DNA of 53,341 nucleotides from Microbispora corallina (lineage in GTDB: Bacteria > Actinomycetota > Actinomycetes > Streptosporangiales > Streptosporangiaceae): positions 1 to 53,341 of the forward strand of contig NZ_BOOC01000046.1 in assembly GCF_016863035.1 (NCBI RefSeq), read 5' to 3'. The notes beneath the pieces are model-generated. The model was not told where the DNA came from, searched no databases, and saw only the letters and a program-made list of their open reading frames with translations. The position numbers were made by a program, and so were the translations under genes. This document shows positions 17,693 through 25,535 of the stretch, piece after piece. The first letter of the stretch is position 1, and every line of letters begins with the position of its first letter.

Positions 17693-18853
17693 GTGGAGAT
17701 TCGCGACCTCGGCATCGACGACCTCGACGCGGTGCTCGACAACCGCAGGCGGGCGTTCGGCCCCATCTCGGCGAGCGACGCGCAGACCTGGCGTGAGCTG
17801 GTCACGCCGATGCTGCCCGAGCGCCGCTACCTCGGCGTGTTCGACGGCACCCGGCTCGTGGCCGCCGCCCGGACCAACCCGTTCCGCCAGTGGTGGCACG
17901 GCCGCGCGATGCCCATGGGCGGCATCGGCAGCGTGACCGTCGCCCCCGAGGACCGCGGGCGCGGGGTGGGCCGCATGCTCATGCGGGCCGTGATCGAGCG
18001 CTGCGCCGAGCTGGGGGAGCCGGTCTCCGCGCTCTACCCGGCCACCACGCCGCTCTACCGGAGCGTGGGCTACGAGCACGCCGGCGTCCGGCACCGGGTC
18101 ACCCTGCCGTCCGAGGCCCTGCGTACGCTCTCCCCGCCCGACGCGGGCGTGAAGATCCGCCGCATGGGGCCCGCCGACGCGCCGGAGCTCATGGGCGTGA
18201 TCGACCGGGTGCACGCCGCCGCCCGCTCCTCCGGCCCCCTGGGCTGGGACGAGCGCACCTGGCGCCTGTGGCTCGGCGACGAGGACGACATGTGCTACCT
18301 CGCCGACGACGGCTACGTGATCTACCGCTGGAGCGGCGGGGACATCGAGGTGGACAACCTCGTCGCCGGCTCCGAGGCCACCGCCCGCGCCCTCTGGTCG
18401 CTCGTCGGGTCGGCCTCCTCGGTCGCGAAGTCGGTCCGGGCCTGCGTCGACCCCCGCGACCCGGTCCTGTGGCTGCTGCGCGAGCGGTCGAAGGACGAGG
18501 TCGCGCAGGACCGCTGGATGTTCCGGATCGTCGACCTGCCCGCCGCCGTCGAGCGCCGGGGTTTTCCCGCGGGCGTCGCGCTCGACGCGGTCGTCGAGGT
18601 CGACGACGCCCTGCGGTCGTCCAACTCGGGCATGTGGCGCCTGCGGGTGGCGGACGGCGGCTGCACGGCCGAGACCTCAGGGCCGGCCGGGTCGCCGTCC
18701 CGCTTCACGATTGGCGGCCTGTCCGCCCTGTACGCCGGGGTCCCGACCGCCACGCTCCGCCGTGCGGGACTGCTCTCGGGCGGCTCGCCGGAGACCGACG
18801 ACGCCCTCGACGCGGCCTTCGGCTGCGACGCGTACATGATCGACTACTTCTGA
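17693..18853 (+). CDS. Eis-like GNAT N-acetyltransferase
   Basis: 386 aa, a little shorter than mycobacterial Eis (about 400). Tripartite Eis layout: an N-terminal GNAT domain with the acetyl-CoA loop VTVAPEDRGRGVGRMLMRA (about 82-100), a second degenerate GNAT domain, and an SCP2-like C-terminal domain. It ends in ...MIDYF, and Eis enzymes use the C-terminal carboxylate in catalysis. A conserved Tyr in SALYPATTPLYRSVGYEHAG corresponds to the region of the general acid. Eis acetylates aminoglycosides and protein lysines; the substrate here is unknown. Appears to be leaderless. Confidence 0.88.
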   Translation: MEIRDLGIDDLDAVLDNRRRAFGPISASDAQTWRELVTPMLPERRYLGVFDGTRLVAAARTNPFRQWWHGRAMPMGGIGSVTVAPEDRGRGVGRMLMRAVIERCAELGEPVSALYPATTPLYRSVGYEHAGVRHRVTLPSEALRTLSPPDAGVKIRRMGPADAPELMGVIDRVHAAARSSGPLGWDERTWRLWLGDEDDMCYLADDGYVIYRWSGGDIEVDNLVAGSEATARALWSLVGSASSVAKSVRACVDPRDPVLWLLRERSKDEVAQDRWMFRIVDLPAAVERRGFPAGVALDAVVEVDDALRSSNSGMWRLRVADGGCTAETSGPAGSPSRFTIGGLSALYAGVPTATLRRAGLLSGGSPETDDALDAAFGCDAYMIDYF

Positions 18854-18879
18854 GGCGCGCGGCCCCGGCCTGATCACGG

Positions 18880-18910
18880 TAGAGTTGCCCGCCGAACACG
18901 TGTTCGGCGG
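18880..18910 (+). promoter_or_regulatory. SOS (LexA) box overlapping the ruvCAB promoter
   Basis: A perfect 22-bp palindrome at 18889-18910 (half-site CCGCCGAACAC) contains CGAAC-ACGT-GTTCG, which matches the actinobacterial LexA consensus CGAAC-N4-GTTCG exactly. It lies 3 nt downstream of TAGAGT (18880-18885), a plausible -10, so bound LexA would cover the transcription start. ruvC starts at 18948. Confidence 0.88.
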
Positions 18911-18947
18911 TCCCGGTGCCGCTGGGCGGGCGGACCAGGGAGGCGCC

Positions 18948-19565
18948 GTGCGGTTGCCCGAGCTGCGGGTGCTGGGGGTCGACCCCGGGCTGACGCGATG
19001 CGGGCTCGGCGTCGTGGAGGGCCGCCCCGGCGCGCCGCTGCGGCTCGTGGCGGTGGGCGTGGTGCGCACCCCGGCGGGCGACGACATCGGCTCCCGCCTC
19101 GTGGCGGTCGAGGCGGAGATCGAGCGCTGGCTCGACGAAGTCCGGCCAGACGCCGTGGCGGTCGAGCGGGTCTTCGCCCAGCACAACGTCCGCACGGTCA
19201 TGGGGACGGCCCAGGCGTCCGCGGTGGCGATCGTCTGCGCCGCGCGACGGGGGCTGCCGGTCGCCCTGCACACGCCGAGCGAGGTCAAGGCCGCCATCAC
19301 GGGGAACGGCAACGCCGACAAGAAGCAGGTCGGCACGATGGTCACCCGGCTGCTGCGGCTCGACGCGATGCCCAGGCCCGCCGACGCGGCCGACGCGCTC
19401 GCCCTGGCCATCTGCCACGTGTGGCGCGGCGGCGTCCAGAACCGGCTCGCCGAGGCGCTCGCCCGGGCCCGGCGTCCCGGACCCGCGCCGGGAGGCCCTT
19501 TGGCGGACGAGGGCTCTGGTAGGACTGTGGCCAGGCGTCCGCCTGGGGGAGGGAGTGCTCGGTGA
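18948..19565 (+). CDS. ruvC: Holliday junction endodeoxyribonuclease RuvC
   Basis: 205 aa. Resolves Holliday junctions after RuvAB branch migration. Catalytic acidic residues are visible: Asp in LGVDPGLTRCG, Glu in VAVERVF, and the DAADALALA pair. The core ends near residue 165; the last 30-40 residues are a Pro/Gly/Arg-rich tail. GTG 18948 has GGGAGG about 4 nt upstream; an upstream in-frame GTG at 18885 would fall before or in the SOS box. The stop overlaps ruvA by 4 nt (GTGA). Expected to be DNA-damage inducible from the upstream LexA site. Confidence 0.95.
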   Translation: MRLPELRVLGVDPGLTRCGLGVVEGRPGAPLRLVAVGVVRTPAGDDIGSRLVAVEAEIERWLDEVRPDAVAVERVFAQHNVRTVMGTAQASAVAIVCAARRGLPVALHTPSEVKAAITGNGNADKKQVGTMVTRLLRLDAMPRPADAADALALAICHVWRGGVQNRLAEALARARRPGPAPGGPLADEGSGRTVARRPPGGGSAR

Positions 19566-20182
19566 TCGCATCCGTGGCGGGGCAGGTGACGGCCGTCGGG
19601 CCCGACAGCGCCGTGGTCGAGGTGGGCGGCGTCGGCGTGCTCGTCCACTGCGCACCCGGCACGCTCGCCACCCTCCGCGTGGGCGAGCCCGCCCGGCTCG
19701 CGACCTCCCTCGTCGTCCGCGAGGAGTCCCTCACCCTGTACGGCTTCGCCGCCGACGACGAGCGGGCCGTCTTCGAGCTGCTGCAGACCGCCAGCGGGGT
19801 CGGGCCGCGCCTCGCGCTCGCGATGCTGGCGGTGCACACGCCCAACGCGCTGCGGGTCGCGGTGGCGAGCGCCGACATCAGGGCGCTGACCATGGTCCCC
19901 GGCATCGGCCAGAAGGGCGCGCAGCGCATCGTGCTGGAGCTCAAGGACAAGCTCGGCACTCCCGGCCACGCCGTCGACGCCGCCCTGAACGGCGCGGCGG
20001 CCCGTCCCGCCTGGCGGGACCAGGTGCACTCCGGCCTGGTCGGCCTCGGCTACTCGGCCAGGGACGCCGACGAGGCCGTGGCGGCCGTCGCCCCCGAGGC
20101 CGACGCCGAGACGGCGGCCGGGCGGGCGCCCGAGGTCGCCGCGCTGCTGAAGTCCGCCCTCCGCGCCCTGAGCGTCCGGTGA
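19562..20182 (+). CDS. ruvA: Holliday junction branch migration protein RuvA
   Basis: 206 aa. The N-terminal OB domain begins MIASVAGQVTAVGPDSAVVEVGGVGV. Two helix-hairpin-helix motifs follow, LLQTASGVGPRLALAML and MVPGIGQKGAQRIVLELKDKL. The C-terminal domain (about 155-206) contacts RuvB. RuvA tetramers hold the four-way junction and recruit the RuvB motor. GTG start overlaps the ruvC stop; ruvB follows after 46 bp with its own strong ribosome site. Confidence 0.96.
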   Translation: MIASVAGQVTAVGPDSAVVEVGGVGVLVHCAPGTLATLRVGEPARLATSLVVREESLTLYGFAADDERAVFELLQTASGVGPRLALAMLAVHTPNALRVAVASADIRALTMVPGIGQKGAQRIVLELKDKLGTPGHAVDAALNGAAARPAWRDQVHSGLVGLGYSARDADEAVAAVAPEADAETAAGRAPEVAALLKSALRALSVR

Positions 20183-20228
20183 GCGGGGCCCGGGCGATGA
20201 AACGTTCAACGGACCGGGGAGGTGCGGC

Positions 20229-21278
20229 GTGAGCCTCGACCGGGACCTGGTGGCGCCGGAGCCCGAGGGCGACGAGCACGCCATCGAGGCGGCGCTGCGG
20301 CCGAGGCGCCTGGAGGAGTTCATCGGGCAGGGACGCGTGCGCGAGCAGCTGTCCCTCGTGCTGGAGAGCGCGGTGCGCCGCAACCGGCCGCCCGACCACG
20401 TGCTGATGAGCGGCGGCCCCGGCCTGGGCAAGACGACCCTCGCCATGATCGTCGCGGCCGAGCTGGGCGCGCCGCTGCGGATGACCTCGGGGCCCGCCCT
20501 GGAGCGCGCCGGCGACCTCGCCGCGATCCTGTCGACGCTGACCGAGGGCGAGGTCCTGTTCATCGACGAGATCCACCGGATGGCCCGCCCCGCCGAGGAG
20601 ATGCTCTACCTCGCGATGGAGGACTTCCGCGTGGACATCGTGGTCGGCAAGGGCCCCGGGGCGACCTCCATCCCCCTCGACATCTCCCCGTTCACCCTGG
20701 TGGGGGCGACGACGCGGGCGGGCCTGCTGCCTGCGCCGCTGCGCGACCGGTTCGGCTTCACCGCGCACATGGACTTCTACGAGGTCGCCGAGCTGGAGCA
20801 GGTGCTGTTCCGGTCGGCCAGGCTCATGGCGGTCGAGCTCCCGACGGACGGCGCGCACGAGATCGCCCGCCGCTCGCGCGGCACGCCCCGCATCGCCAAC
20901 AGGCTGCTGCGGCGGGTGCGCGACTACGCCGAGGTCCGCGCGAGCGGCACGATCAGCCGCGAGGTGGCGGCCGCCGCGCTCAACCTGTACGAGGTCGACG
21001 CGGAGGGGCTCGACCGGCTCGACCGGGCCGTGCTCACCACGCTGCTGCGCAAGTTCGGCGGCGGGCCTGTGGGCCTGTCCACCCTGGCCGTCGCGGTGGG
21101 GGAGGAGCCCGAGACCGTGGAGGTGGTCGCCGAGCCGTTCCTGGTCCGGCAGGGCCTGCTCGCCCGCACGCCGCGGGGCCGGGTGGCCACCGCCGCCGCG
21201 TGGGCGCACCTCGGTCTGACTCCGCCTCCTGACGCCTTCGGATTCCCGGCCGTGTCGACGCTCTTCGACGACGCGTAG
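20229..21278 (+). CDS. ruvB: Holliday junction branch migration ATPase RuvB
   Basis: 349 aa AAA+ motor. Walker A is GGPGLGKTTLA, Walker B LFIDEIHRM, sensor 1 FTLVGATTRAGLL, and arginine finger region APLRDRFGF. The C-terminal winged-helix domain runs from about 265 to 335 (GLDRLDRAVLTTLLRKFGGGPVGLSTLA). GTG start with GGGGAGG 6-8 nt upstream. Last gene of ruvCAB; no strong hairpin directly follows, and yajC has its own promoter 150 bp later. Confidence 0.97.
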   Translation: MSLDRDLVAPEPEGDEHAIEAALRPRRLEEFIGQGRVREQLSLVLESAVRRNRPPDHVLMSGGPGLGKTTLAMIVAAELGAPLRMTSGPALERAGDLAAILSTLTEGEVLFIDEIHRMARPAEEMLYLAMEDFRVDIVVGKGPGATSIPLDISPFTLVGATTRAGLLPAPLRDRFGFTAHMDFYEVAELEQVLFRSARLMAVELPTDGAHEIARRSRGTPRIANRLLRRVRDYAEVRASGTISREVAAAALNLYEVDAEGLDRLDRAVLTTLLRKFGGGPVGLSTLAVAVGEEPETVEVVAEPFLVRQGLLARTPRGRVATAAAWAHLGLTPPPDAFGFPAVSTLFDDA

Positions 21279-21429
21279 CGCCCTCAGCGGGCGACCGGGT
21301 ATCGGCGGCAACGCGGAGAAACGGGACGGCGCAAGTCGTACATGCGTGTTGTCGGGACCAGCACTGATCACAGAACGATTGCGAACCGCACGAAATGGGA
21401 ACTTTCCCGCGCGCCGGATCGTGGCCTCG

Positions 21430-21459
21430 TTGCCGGGCTTCCGGAGCCTCGCATACACT
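21430..21459 (+). promoter_or_regulatory. Putative promoter for yajC-secDF
   Basis: TTGCCG (21430-21435), 18-nt spacer, TACACT (21454-21459). Transcription would start near 21466, giving a leader of about 108 nt. It sits in the 295-bp gap 21279-21573, where I see no gene; a small GGGAA-ct-TTCCC palindrome lies near 21400. Confidence 0.6.
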
Positions 21460-21573
21460 GCGTGGCTTGACTGGCCGCTTACGCCGACGCACACCGTCGC
21501 CGCGGCCGCGCATGGAAGCGCACACGACCTCCGGCTCCGGCCGGTTCATCACGTAACGGAAAGGGTGGCCCCC

Positions 21574-21942
21574 GTGGGTAACAACCCGCTTGGGACGTTC
21601 CTGCCACTGATCTTGCTGGTAGTGGTGTTCTATTTCCTCCTGATCCGTCCGCAGCGCAAGCGGCAGCAGGAGCAGGCCCAGATGCAGAACTCCCTGGCCC
21701 CGGGGGCGCGGGTCATGACCACCACGGGCCTGTTCGGCACCGTGGTCGGGCTGGAGGACGACGACGTCCTGCTCGAGGTGGCCCCGGGTGTCCAGACGCG
21801 CTGGGTGAAGGGGGCGATCGGCCGCGTGCTGACGCCCGTGGACGACGTCCCCGGGCCGGCCGACGACACGATCACCGACGGTCCCGTCGTGGACAGGCCC
21901 GACACGGGGGACGGAGACGATACGAGCACCAAGCAGTCCTGA
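21574..21942 (+). CDS. yajC: Preprotein translocase subunit YajC
   Basis: 122 aa. One N-terminal membrane helix (LGTFLPLILLVVVFYFLLI) followed by the YajC signature RPQRKRQQEQAQMQNSL and the small cytoplasmic domain (GARVMTTTGLFGTVVGLEDDDVLLEV). The last 30 residues are an acidic Asp/Thr/Pro tail. YajC associates with SecDF at the translocon. GTG 21574 has GGAAAGG at 21558-21564, 9 nt upstream; GTG 21565 overlaps that site and is less likely. First gene of the yajC-secD-secF cluster. Confidence 0.93.
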   Translation: MGNNPLGTFLPLILLVVVFYFLLIRPQRKRQQEQAQMQNSLAPGARVMTTTGLFGTVVGLEDDDVLLEVAPGVQTRWVKGAIGRVLTPVDDVPGPADDTITDGPVVDRPDTGDGDDTSTKQS

Positions 21943-21984
21943 GTAGGCTGATCACACATCCTTTGACGAAAGAACTGACCTCCA

Positions 21985-23781
21985 GTGGCCCCACCGACCA
22001 GTAGCCAGAGCAGGCCGGGACGCACGCTCCTGCTGCTCCTCGCGCTCATCCTCGCCATGGGCGCGACGATCGCCCTGCAGAAGGCGTTCGTCCCCAAGTT
22101 CGGCCTCGACCTCGCGGGCGGCACCACGGTGACGCTCTCGCCGGTCACCACGACTGGCAAGGCTCCGCCGTCGGAGAGCATCGACCGCGCCATCACCATC
22201 ATCCGCGCGCGCGTCAACGGGCAGGGACTCTCGGACGCCGAGGTCGCCCGGGCCAACGACAACATCGTGATCTCGATCCCGGGTGTCGGCCAGCAGGAGG
22301 CTCTCAAGCTCGTCTCCACCACGGCCGAGCTGCGCATGCGCCAGGTCCTCGCGGCGGCCTCCGCGAAGGAGCAGCCCGCGCAGATGCCGACGGCCGCCCC
22401 GACTCCGAGCGGCTCGGCGAGCCCGGGCGCGGCCGCGAGCGCCGGGGCGAGCGCCACGCCGAACGCCGGCGCGACGCCGGCCGGCCGGGCGCTGTCCTCG
22501 GCCCTCACCGCGCCGACGCCCTCGCCGACCGCGCGGCACGCGAACGCCGCGACGGGGCAGCACGCGAACGGCGCGACGGGCCGCAAGCACGGCGCCAGGG
22601 GCGCGGGGGCCAAGGCCAGCCCGACGCCCACGCCGAGCGCCTCCCCGTCGGCCGCCCCGAGCGCGCAGGCGAGCGACGACCCGCTGGCCGGGCAGGACAC
22701 GAGCGGGATCGAGCCGGCGCTGCTGGACCAGTTCCGCAAGATCGACTGCACCGCGAAGAACCGCGGCCAGGGCGCGCAGGACGACCCGAGCAAGCAGATC
22801 GTCGCGTGCAGCGACGACGGCACGGTCCGGTACATCCTCGACAAGGCCGCCGTCCAGGGCACCGAGATCAGCGGGGCCCAGGCGGGCACCGACCCGACCA
22901 CCGGCGAGTGGATCGTCCAGGTCAATTTCAAGTCGAAGGGCGCCTCGCAGTTCGCCGACATCACCCGGCGGATCACGAGCCTCCCGGCGCCGCGCAACCA
23001 GCTCGCCAACGTGCTCGACGGCGTCGTCGTCGTCGCGCCGACGATCGAGGAGGCCATCCCGGGCGGCAGCGCCCGGATCTCCGGCAACTTCAACCAGACG
23101 AGCGCGACCGAGCTGGCCGACCAGCTCAAGTACGGCTCCCTGCCGCTGAAGTTCCGGCAGAGCGAGGTCACTTCGGTCTCCTCGACGCTCGGCCAGGACC
23201 AGCTGCGCGGCGGCCTCATCTCCGGCGCGTTCGGCCTGCTGATCGTCGTGATCTACCTGCTGCTCTACTACCGCGGCCTCGGCCTGATCGGCGTGGCGAG
23301 CCTCATCGTGGCGACCGTCGTCACGTACTCGATCGTGACGATCCTCAGCCACAACGCCGGGTTCCGGCTCTCGCTGCCGCACATCATCGGCCTGGTGGTC
23401 TCGATCGGCATCACCGCCGACTCGTTCATCGTCTACTTCGAACGCATCCGCGACGAGATCAAGGAGGGCCGCCGGACGCTCCGGTCGGCCGTCGAGGTCG
23501 CCTGGCGGCGGGCGCGGCGGACGATCCTGGTGGCCGACGCCGTCATGTTCATCGCGGCCATCGTGCTGTTCTTCCTCGCGGTCGGCGGCGTGGCCGGCTT
23601 CGCGTTCGCGATGGGCCTGACGACGCTCATCGACATCCTGGTGGTCTTCCTCTTCACCAAGCCGCTCATGGCGGTGGCGGCGCGGATGAGGTTCTTCGCC
23701 AAGGGCCACAAGCTGTCCGGACTCGACGCGGAGCGCATGGGCCGTACGAGCCCCGCCGAGCAGACCATGCAGGAGGCGTGA
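21985..23781 (+). CDS. secD: Protein translocase subunit SecD
   Basis: 598 aa. The first membrane helix (about 10-32) is followed by FGLDLAGGTTVTLSPV, the periplasmic P1 region, and five further helices after about 410. The late motif GLVVSIGITADSFIVYFERIRDEIKEG is diagnostic of SecD. SecDF uses the proton gradient to pull proteins through SecYEG. Inside P1 (about 130-232) is a roughly 100-residue Ala/Pro/Thr/Ser-rich insert. GTG start; no clear Shine-Dalgarno site, only a weak purine stretch. The stop shares one base with the secF ATG (TGATG). Confidence 0.95.
   Translation: MAPPTSSQSRPGRTLLLLLALILAMGATIALQKAFVPKFGLDLAGGTTVTLSPVTTTGKAPPSESIDRAITIIRARVNGQGLSDAEVARANDNIVISIPGVGQQEALKLVSTTAELRMRQVLAAASAKEQPAQMPTAAPTPSGSASPGAAASAGASATPNAGATPAGRALSSALTAPTPSPTARHANAATGQHANGATGRKHGARGAGAKASPTPTPSASPSAAPSAQASDDPLAGQDTSGIEPALLDQFRKIDCTAKNRGQGAQDDPSKQIVACSDDGTVRYILDKAAVQGTEISGAQAGTDPTTGEWIVQVNFKSKGASQFADITRRITSLPAPRNQLANVLDGVVVVAPTIEEAIPGGSARISGNFNQTSATELADQLKYGSLPLKFRQSEVTSVSSTLGQDQLRGGLISGAFGLLIVVIYLLLYYRGLGLIGVASLIVATVVTYSIVTILSHNAGFRLSLPHIIGLVVSIGITADSFIVYFERIRDEIKEGRRTLRSAVEVAWRRARRTILVADAVMFIAAIVLFFLAVGGVAGFAFAMGLTTLIDILVVFLFTKPLMAVAARMRFFAKGHKLSGLDAERMGRTSPAEQTMQEA
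22534..22581 (+). repeat. 24-bp tandem repeat within secD
   Basis: Two 24-bp units (22534-22557 and 22558-22581) differ at a few positions and encode RHANAATG and QHANGATG; a degenerate third copy (RKHGARG) follows. The repeat preserves frame and lies in the low-complexity P1 insert of SecD. Confidence 0.7.
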
Positions 23782-24833
23782 TGGCGGGCGTGATCAGCCG
23801 CCTCTACCGCGGCGACATCGACATCGACTTCGTCGGCAAGCGCAAGATCTGGTACGGCCTGTCGGCCGCGCTGCTGCTGCTGTCGATCGTCGGCCTGATC
23901 GTCAACGGGCTCAACCTGGGTGTGGAGTTCCGGGGCGGGTCGGTCTTCGACTTCCCCCGCACGACGGGCTCCAGCGTCGAGCAGATCCGCGACACGGTCG
24001 GCGCGGCCGGCCCGCACCAGATCATCGTGCAGCAGGCCGGCCAGAACAGCTGGCGGGTCACCACCGAGAGCCTCGACGGCGCCGAGGTGACCAAGGTCCA
24101 GCAGGCCGTGGCCGAGCGGTTCGGCATGCCGGACAAGGAGGTCAGCTCCCAGGTCATCGGCGCGACCTGGGGCGGCGAGGTCTCCCAGAAGGCGTGGATC
24201 GGCCTCGCGGTCTTCATGATCGCGATCATGCTGTACCTGTCGGTGGCGTTCGAGTGGCGGATGGCCCTGGCGGCCATCGTGGCCCTCCTCCACGACCTCG
24301 TGATCACGGCCGGCATCTACGCCTGGTCGCGGTTCGAGGTCACCCCGGCCACCATGCTGGGCTTCCTCACCATCCTCGGATACTCGCTGTACGACGCGGT
24401 CGTCGTGTTCGACATGATCAAGGAGGTCACCTCCAAGCTCGGCACGAGCGCGAAGATGACCTACACCCAGGCCGCCAACAACGCGCTCAGCCACACGCTG
24501 ATCCGGTCGCTGAACACCTCGCTCGTCGCGATCCTGCCGGTGGCGGCGATCCTGTTCGTCGGCACCACGCTGCTCGGCGCGGGCACGCTGAAGGACCTGT
24601 CGCTGGCCCTGTTCGTCGGCATGATCGTCGGCACGTACTCGTCCCTGTGCGTGGCGACGCCGATCCTGGTGACACTCAAGGAGCGCGAGCCGCAGTGGCA
24701 GGCCCTGGCCCGCCGCGTGGCGGCCAGGCAGACCTCCGCGGCCAAGGCCGCGGCCCGCGACGCGAAGGAGGCCGTGCCCGCCGGATCGCAGAACGGCGCG
24801 GTCCCCGGCTCCGACAAGCGCAAGAAGCGCTAG
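23781..24833 (+). CDS. secF: Protein translocase subunit SecF
   Basis: 350 aa. Opens with RLYRGDIDIDFVGKRKIWYGLS, then six membrane helices. NLGVEFRGGSVFDFP is the SecF form of the periplasmic start, and GFLTILGYSLYDAVVVFDMIKE is the conserved helix bearing transport residues. A basic Lys/Arg/Ala tail (about 295-350) ends KRKKR. ATG 23781 overlaps the secD stop by one base and is preceded by AGGAGG at 23771-23776. A large hairpin follows the stop. Confidence 0.95.
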   Translation: MAGVISRLYRGDIDIDFVGKRKIWYGLSAALLLLSIVGLIVNGLNLGVEFRGGSVFDFPRTTGSSVEQIRDTVGAAGPHQIIVQQAGQNSWRVTTESLDGAEVTKVQQAVAERFGMPDKEVSSQVIGATWGGEVSQKAWIGLAVFMIAIMLYLSVAFEWRMALAAIVALLHDLVITAGIYAWSRFEVTPATMLGFLTILGYSLYDAVVVFDMIKEVTSKLGTSAKMTYTQAANNALSHTLIRSLNTSLVAILPVAAILFVGTTLLGAGTLKDLSLALFVGMIVGTYSSLCVATPILVTLKEREPQWQALARRVAARQTSAAKAAARDAKEAVPAGSQNGAVPGSDKRKKR

Positions 24834-24848
24834 AGGCGCCACGGCACA

Positions 24849-24894
24849 CCGAGAGCGCCTCCGCGGCCCGACTGGGCGGCGGGGGCGCTCTCGG
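24849..24894 (+). terminator. Terminator after secF
   Basis: Perfect 11-bp stem, arms 24849-24859 (CCGAGAGCGCC) and 24884-24894, around a 24-nt loop that can itself pair. It lies 16 nt past the secF stop, which makes apt a separate transcription unit. Confidence 0.7.
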
Positions 24895-24930
24895 CGCTCC
24901 ACGGGCGCGTGCGCGGCCGCGGAAAGGCTC

Positions 24931-24936
24931 TAAGGT
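24931..24936 (+). promoter_or_regulatory. Leaderless-type -10 box for apt
   Basis: TAAGGT ends 7 nt before the GTG at 24944. The -35 region is poor. If used, apt mRNA would begin at its start codon. Confidence 0.5.
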
Positions 24937-24943
24937 GGGCGTC

Positions 24944-25450
24944 GTGACCGACTGGACCACGCTCATCAGGGACGTCCCCGACTATCCGAAGCCGGGGATC
25001 CTCTTCAAGGACATCACGCCGCTGCTGGCCGACCACGCGGCCTTCACCCAGGTCGTCGACGAACTGGCGGACGGCCTGGCGTTCGACAAGGTCGTAGGCA
25101 TCGAGGCGCGGGGCTTCATCCTCGCGGCCCCGGTCGCCTACCAGAGCGGCGCGGGCTTCGTGCCGGTCCGCAAGAAGGGCAAACTGCCCGCCGCGACGTT
25201 GGCGGAGTCCTATGATCTGGAGTACGGCTCCGCGACGATCGAGGTGCACGCCGACGCGTTCGCGCCCGGCGACCGGGTCCTCATCGTGGACGACGTCCTC
25301 GCCACGGGCGGCACCGCCCAGGCGGCCGTGGAGCTGGTCAGGAGGGCGGGCGCGCAGGTGGTCGCGGCGTCGTTCCTGATGGAGCTGTCCTTCCTCGCCG
25401 GCCGGGACCGCCTTCCCGGGGTGGACGTCCGCGTCCTCGTCAGCGTCTGA
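24944..25450 (+). CDS. apt: Adenine phosphoribosyltransferase
   Basis: 168 aa. Salvages adenine with PRPP to AMP in the cytoplasm. Landmarks are IRDVPDYPKPGILFKDITPLLAD, GIEARGFILAAPVA, FVPVRKKGKLP, and the PRPP loop VLIVDDVLATGGTAQA. An in-frame GTG at 24935 is an alternative start, but GTG 24944 gives the family N-terminus (TDWTTLIRDV...) and stands 7 nt from a TAAGGT box. apt before relA is a conserved actinobacterial pairing linking purine salvage and ppGpp metabolism. Confidence 0.94.
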   Translation: MTDWTTLIRDVPDYPKPGILFKDITPLLADHAAFTQVVDELADGLAFDKVVGIEARGFILAAPVAYQSGAGFVPVRKKGKLPAATLAESYDLEYGSATIEVHADAFAPGDRVLIVDDVLATGGTAQAAVELVRRAGAQVVAASFLMELSFLAGRDRLPGVDVRVLVSV

Positions 25451-25498
25451 GCGGGCGCGGAGCGGGGCGGGCGGCGGGGAGCGCTGTGGCAGCACGGA

Positions 25499-25504
25499 TA
25501 CACT
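25499..25504 (+). promoter_or_regulatory. Putative -10 box for relA
   Basis: TACACT lies 31 nt before the relA GTG, and GAGGAG (25525-25530) follows 5 nt before the start. The -35 is not convincing. Confidence 0.4.
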
Positions 25505-25535
25505 GAGGAATCTGGACTCGACGTGAGGAGTCTGT

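Noticed and set aside
16154..18214. A 686-codon minus-strand open frame
   Set aside because: Runs antisense across marR, pdxT, yebC and the Eis-like gene, each of which has family motifs and correct start sites.
21279..21573. Small RNA or peptide gene in the ruvB-yajC gap
   Set aside because: I see a good promoter leading to yajC but no terminator or coding signal of an independent gene.
22534..22581. CRISPR-like repeat
   Set aside because: Only two adjacent 24-bp units with no spacers, in frame within secD; it is a coding tandem repeat.
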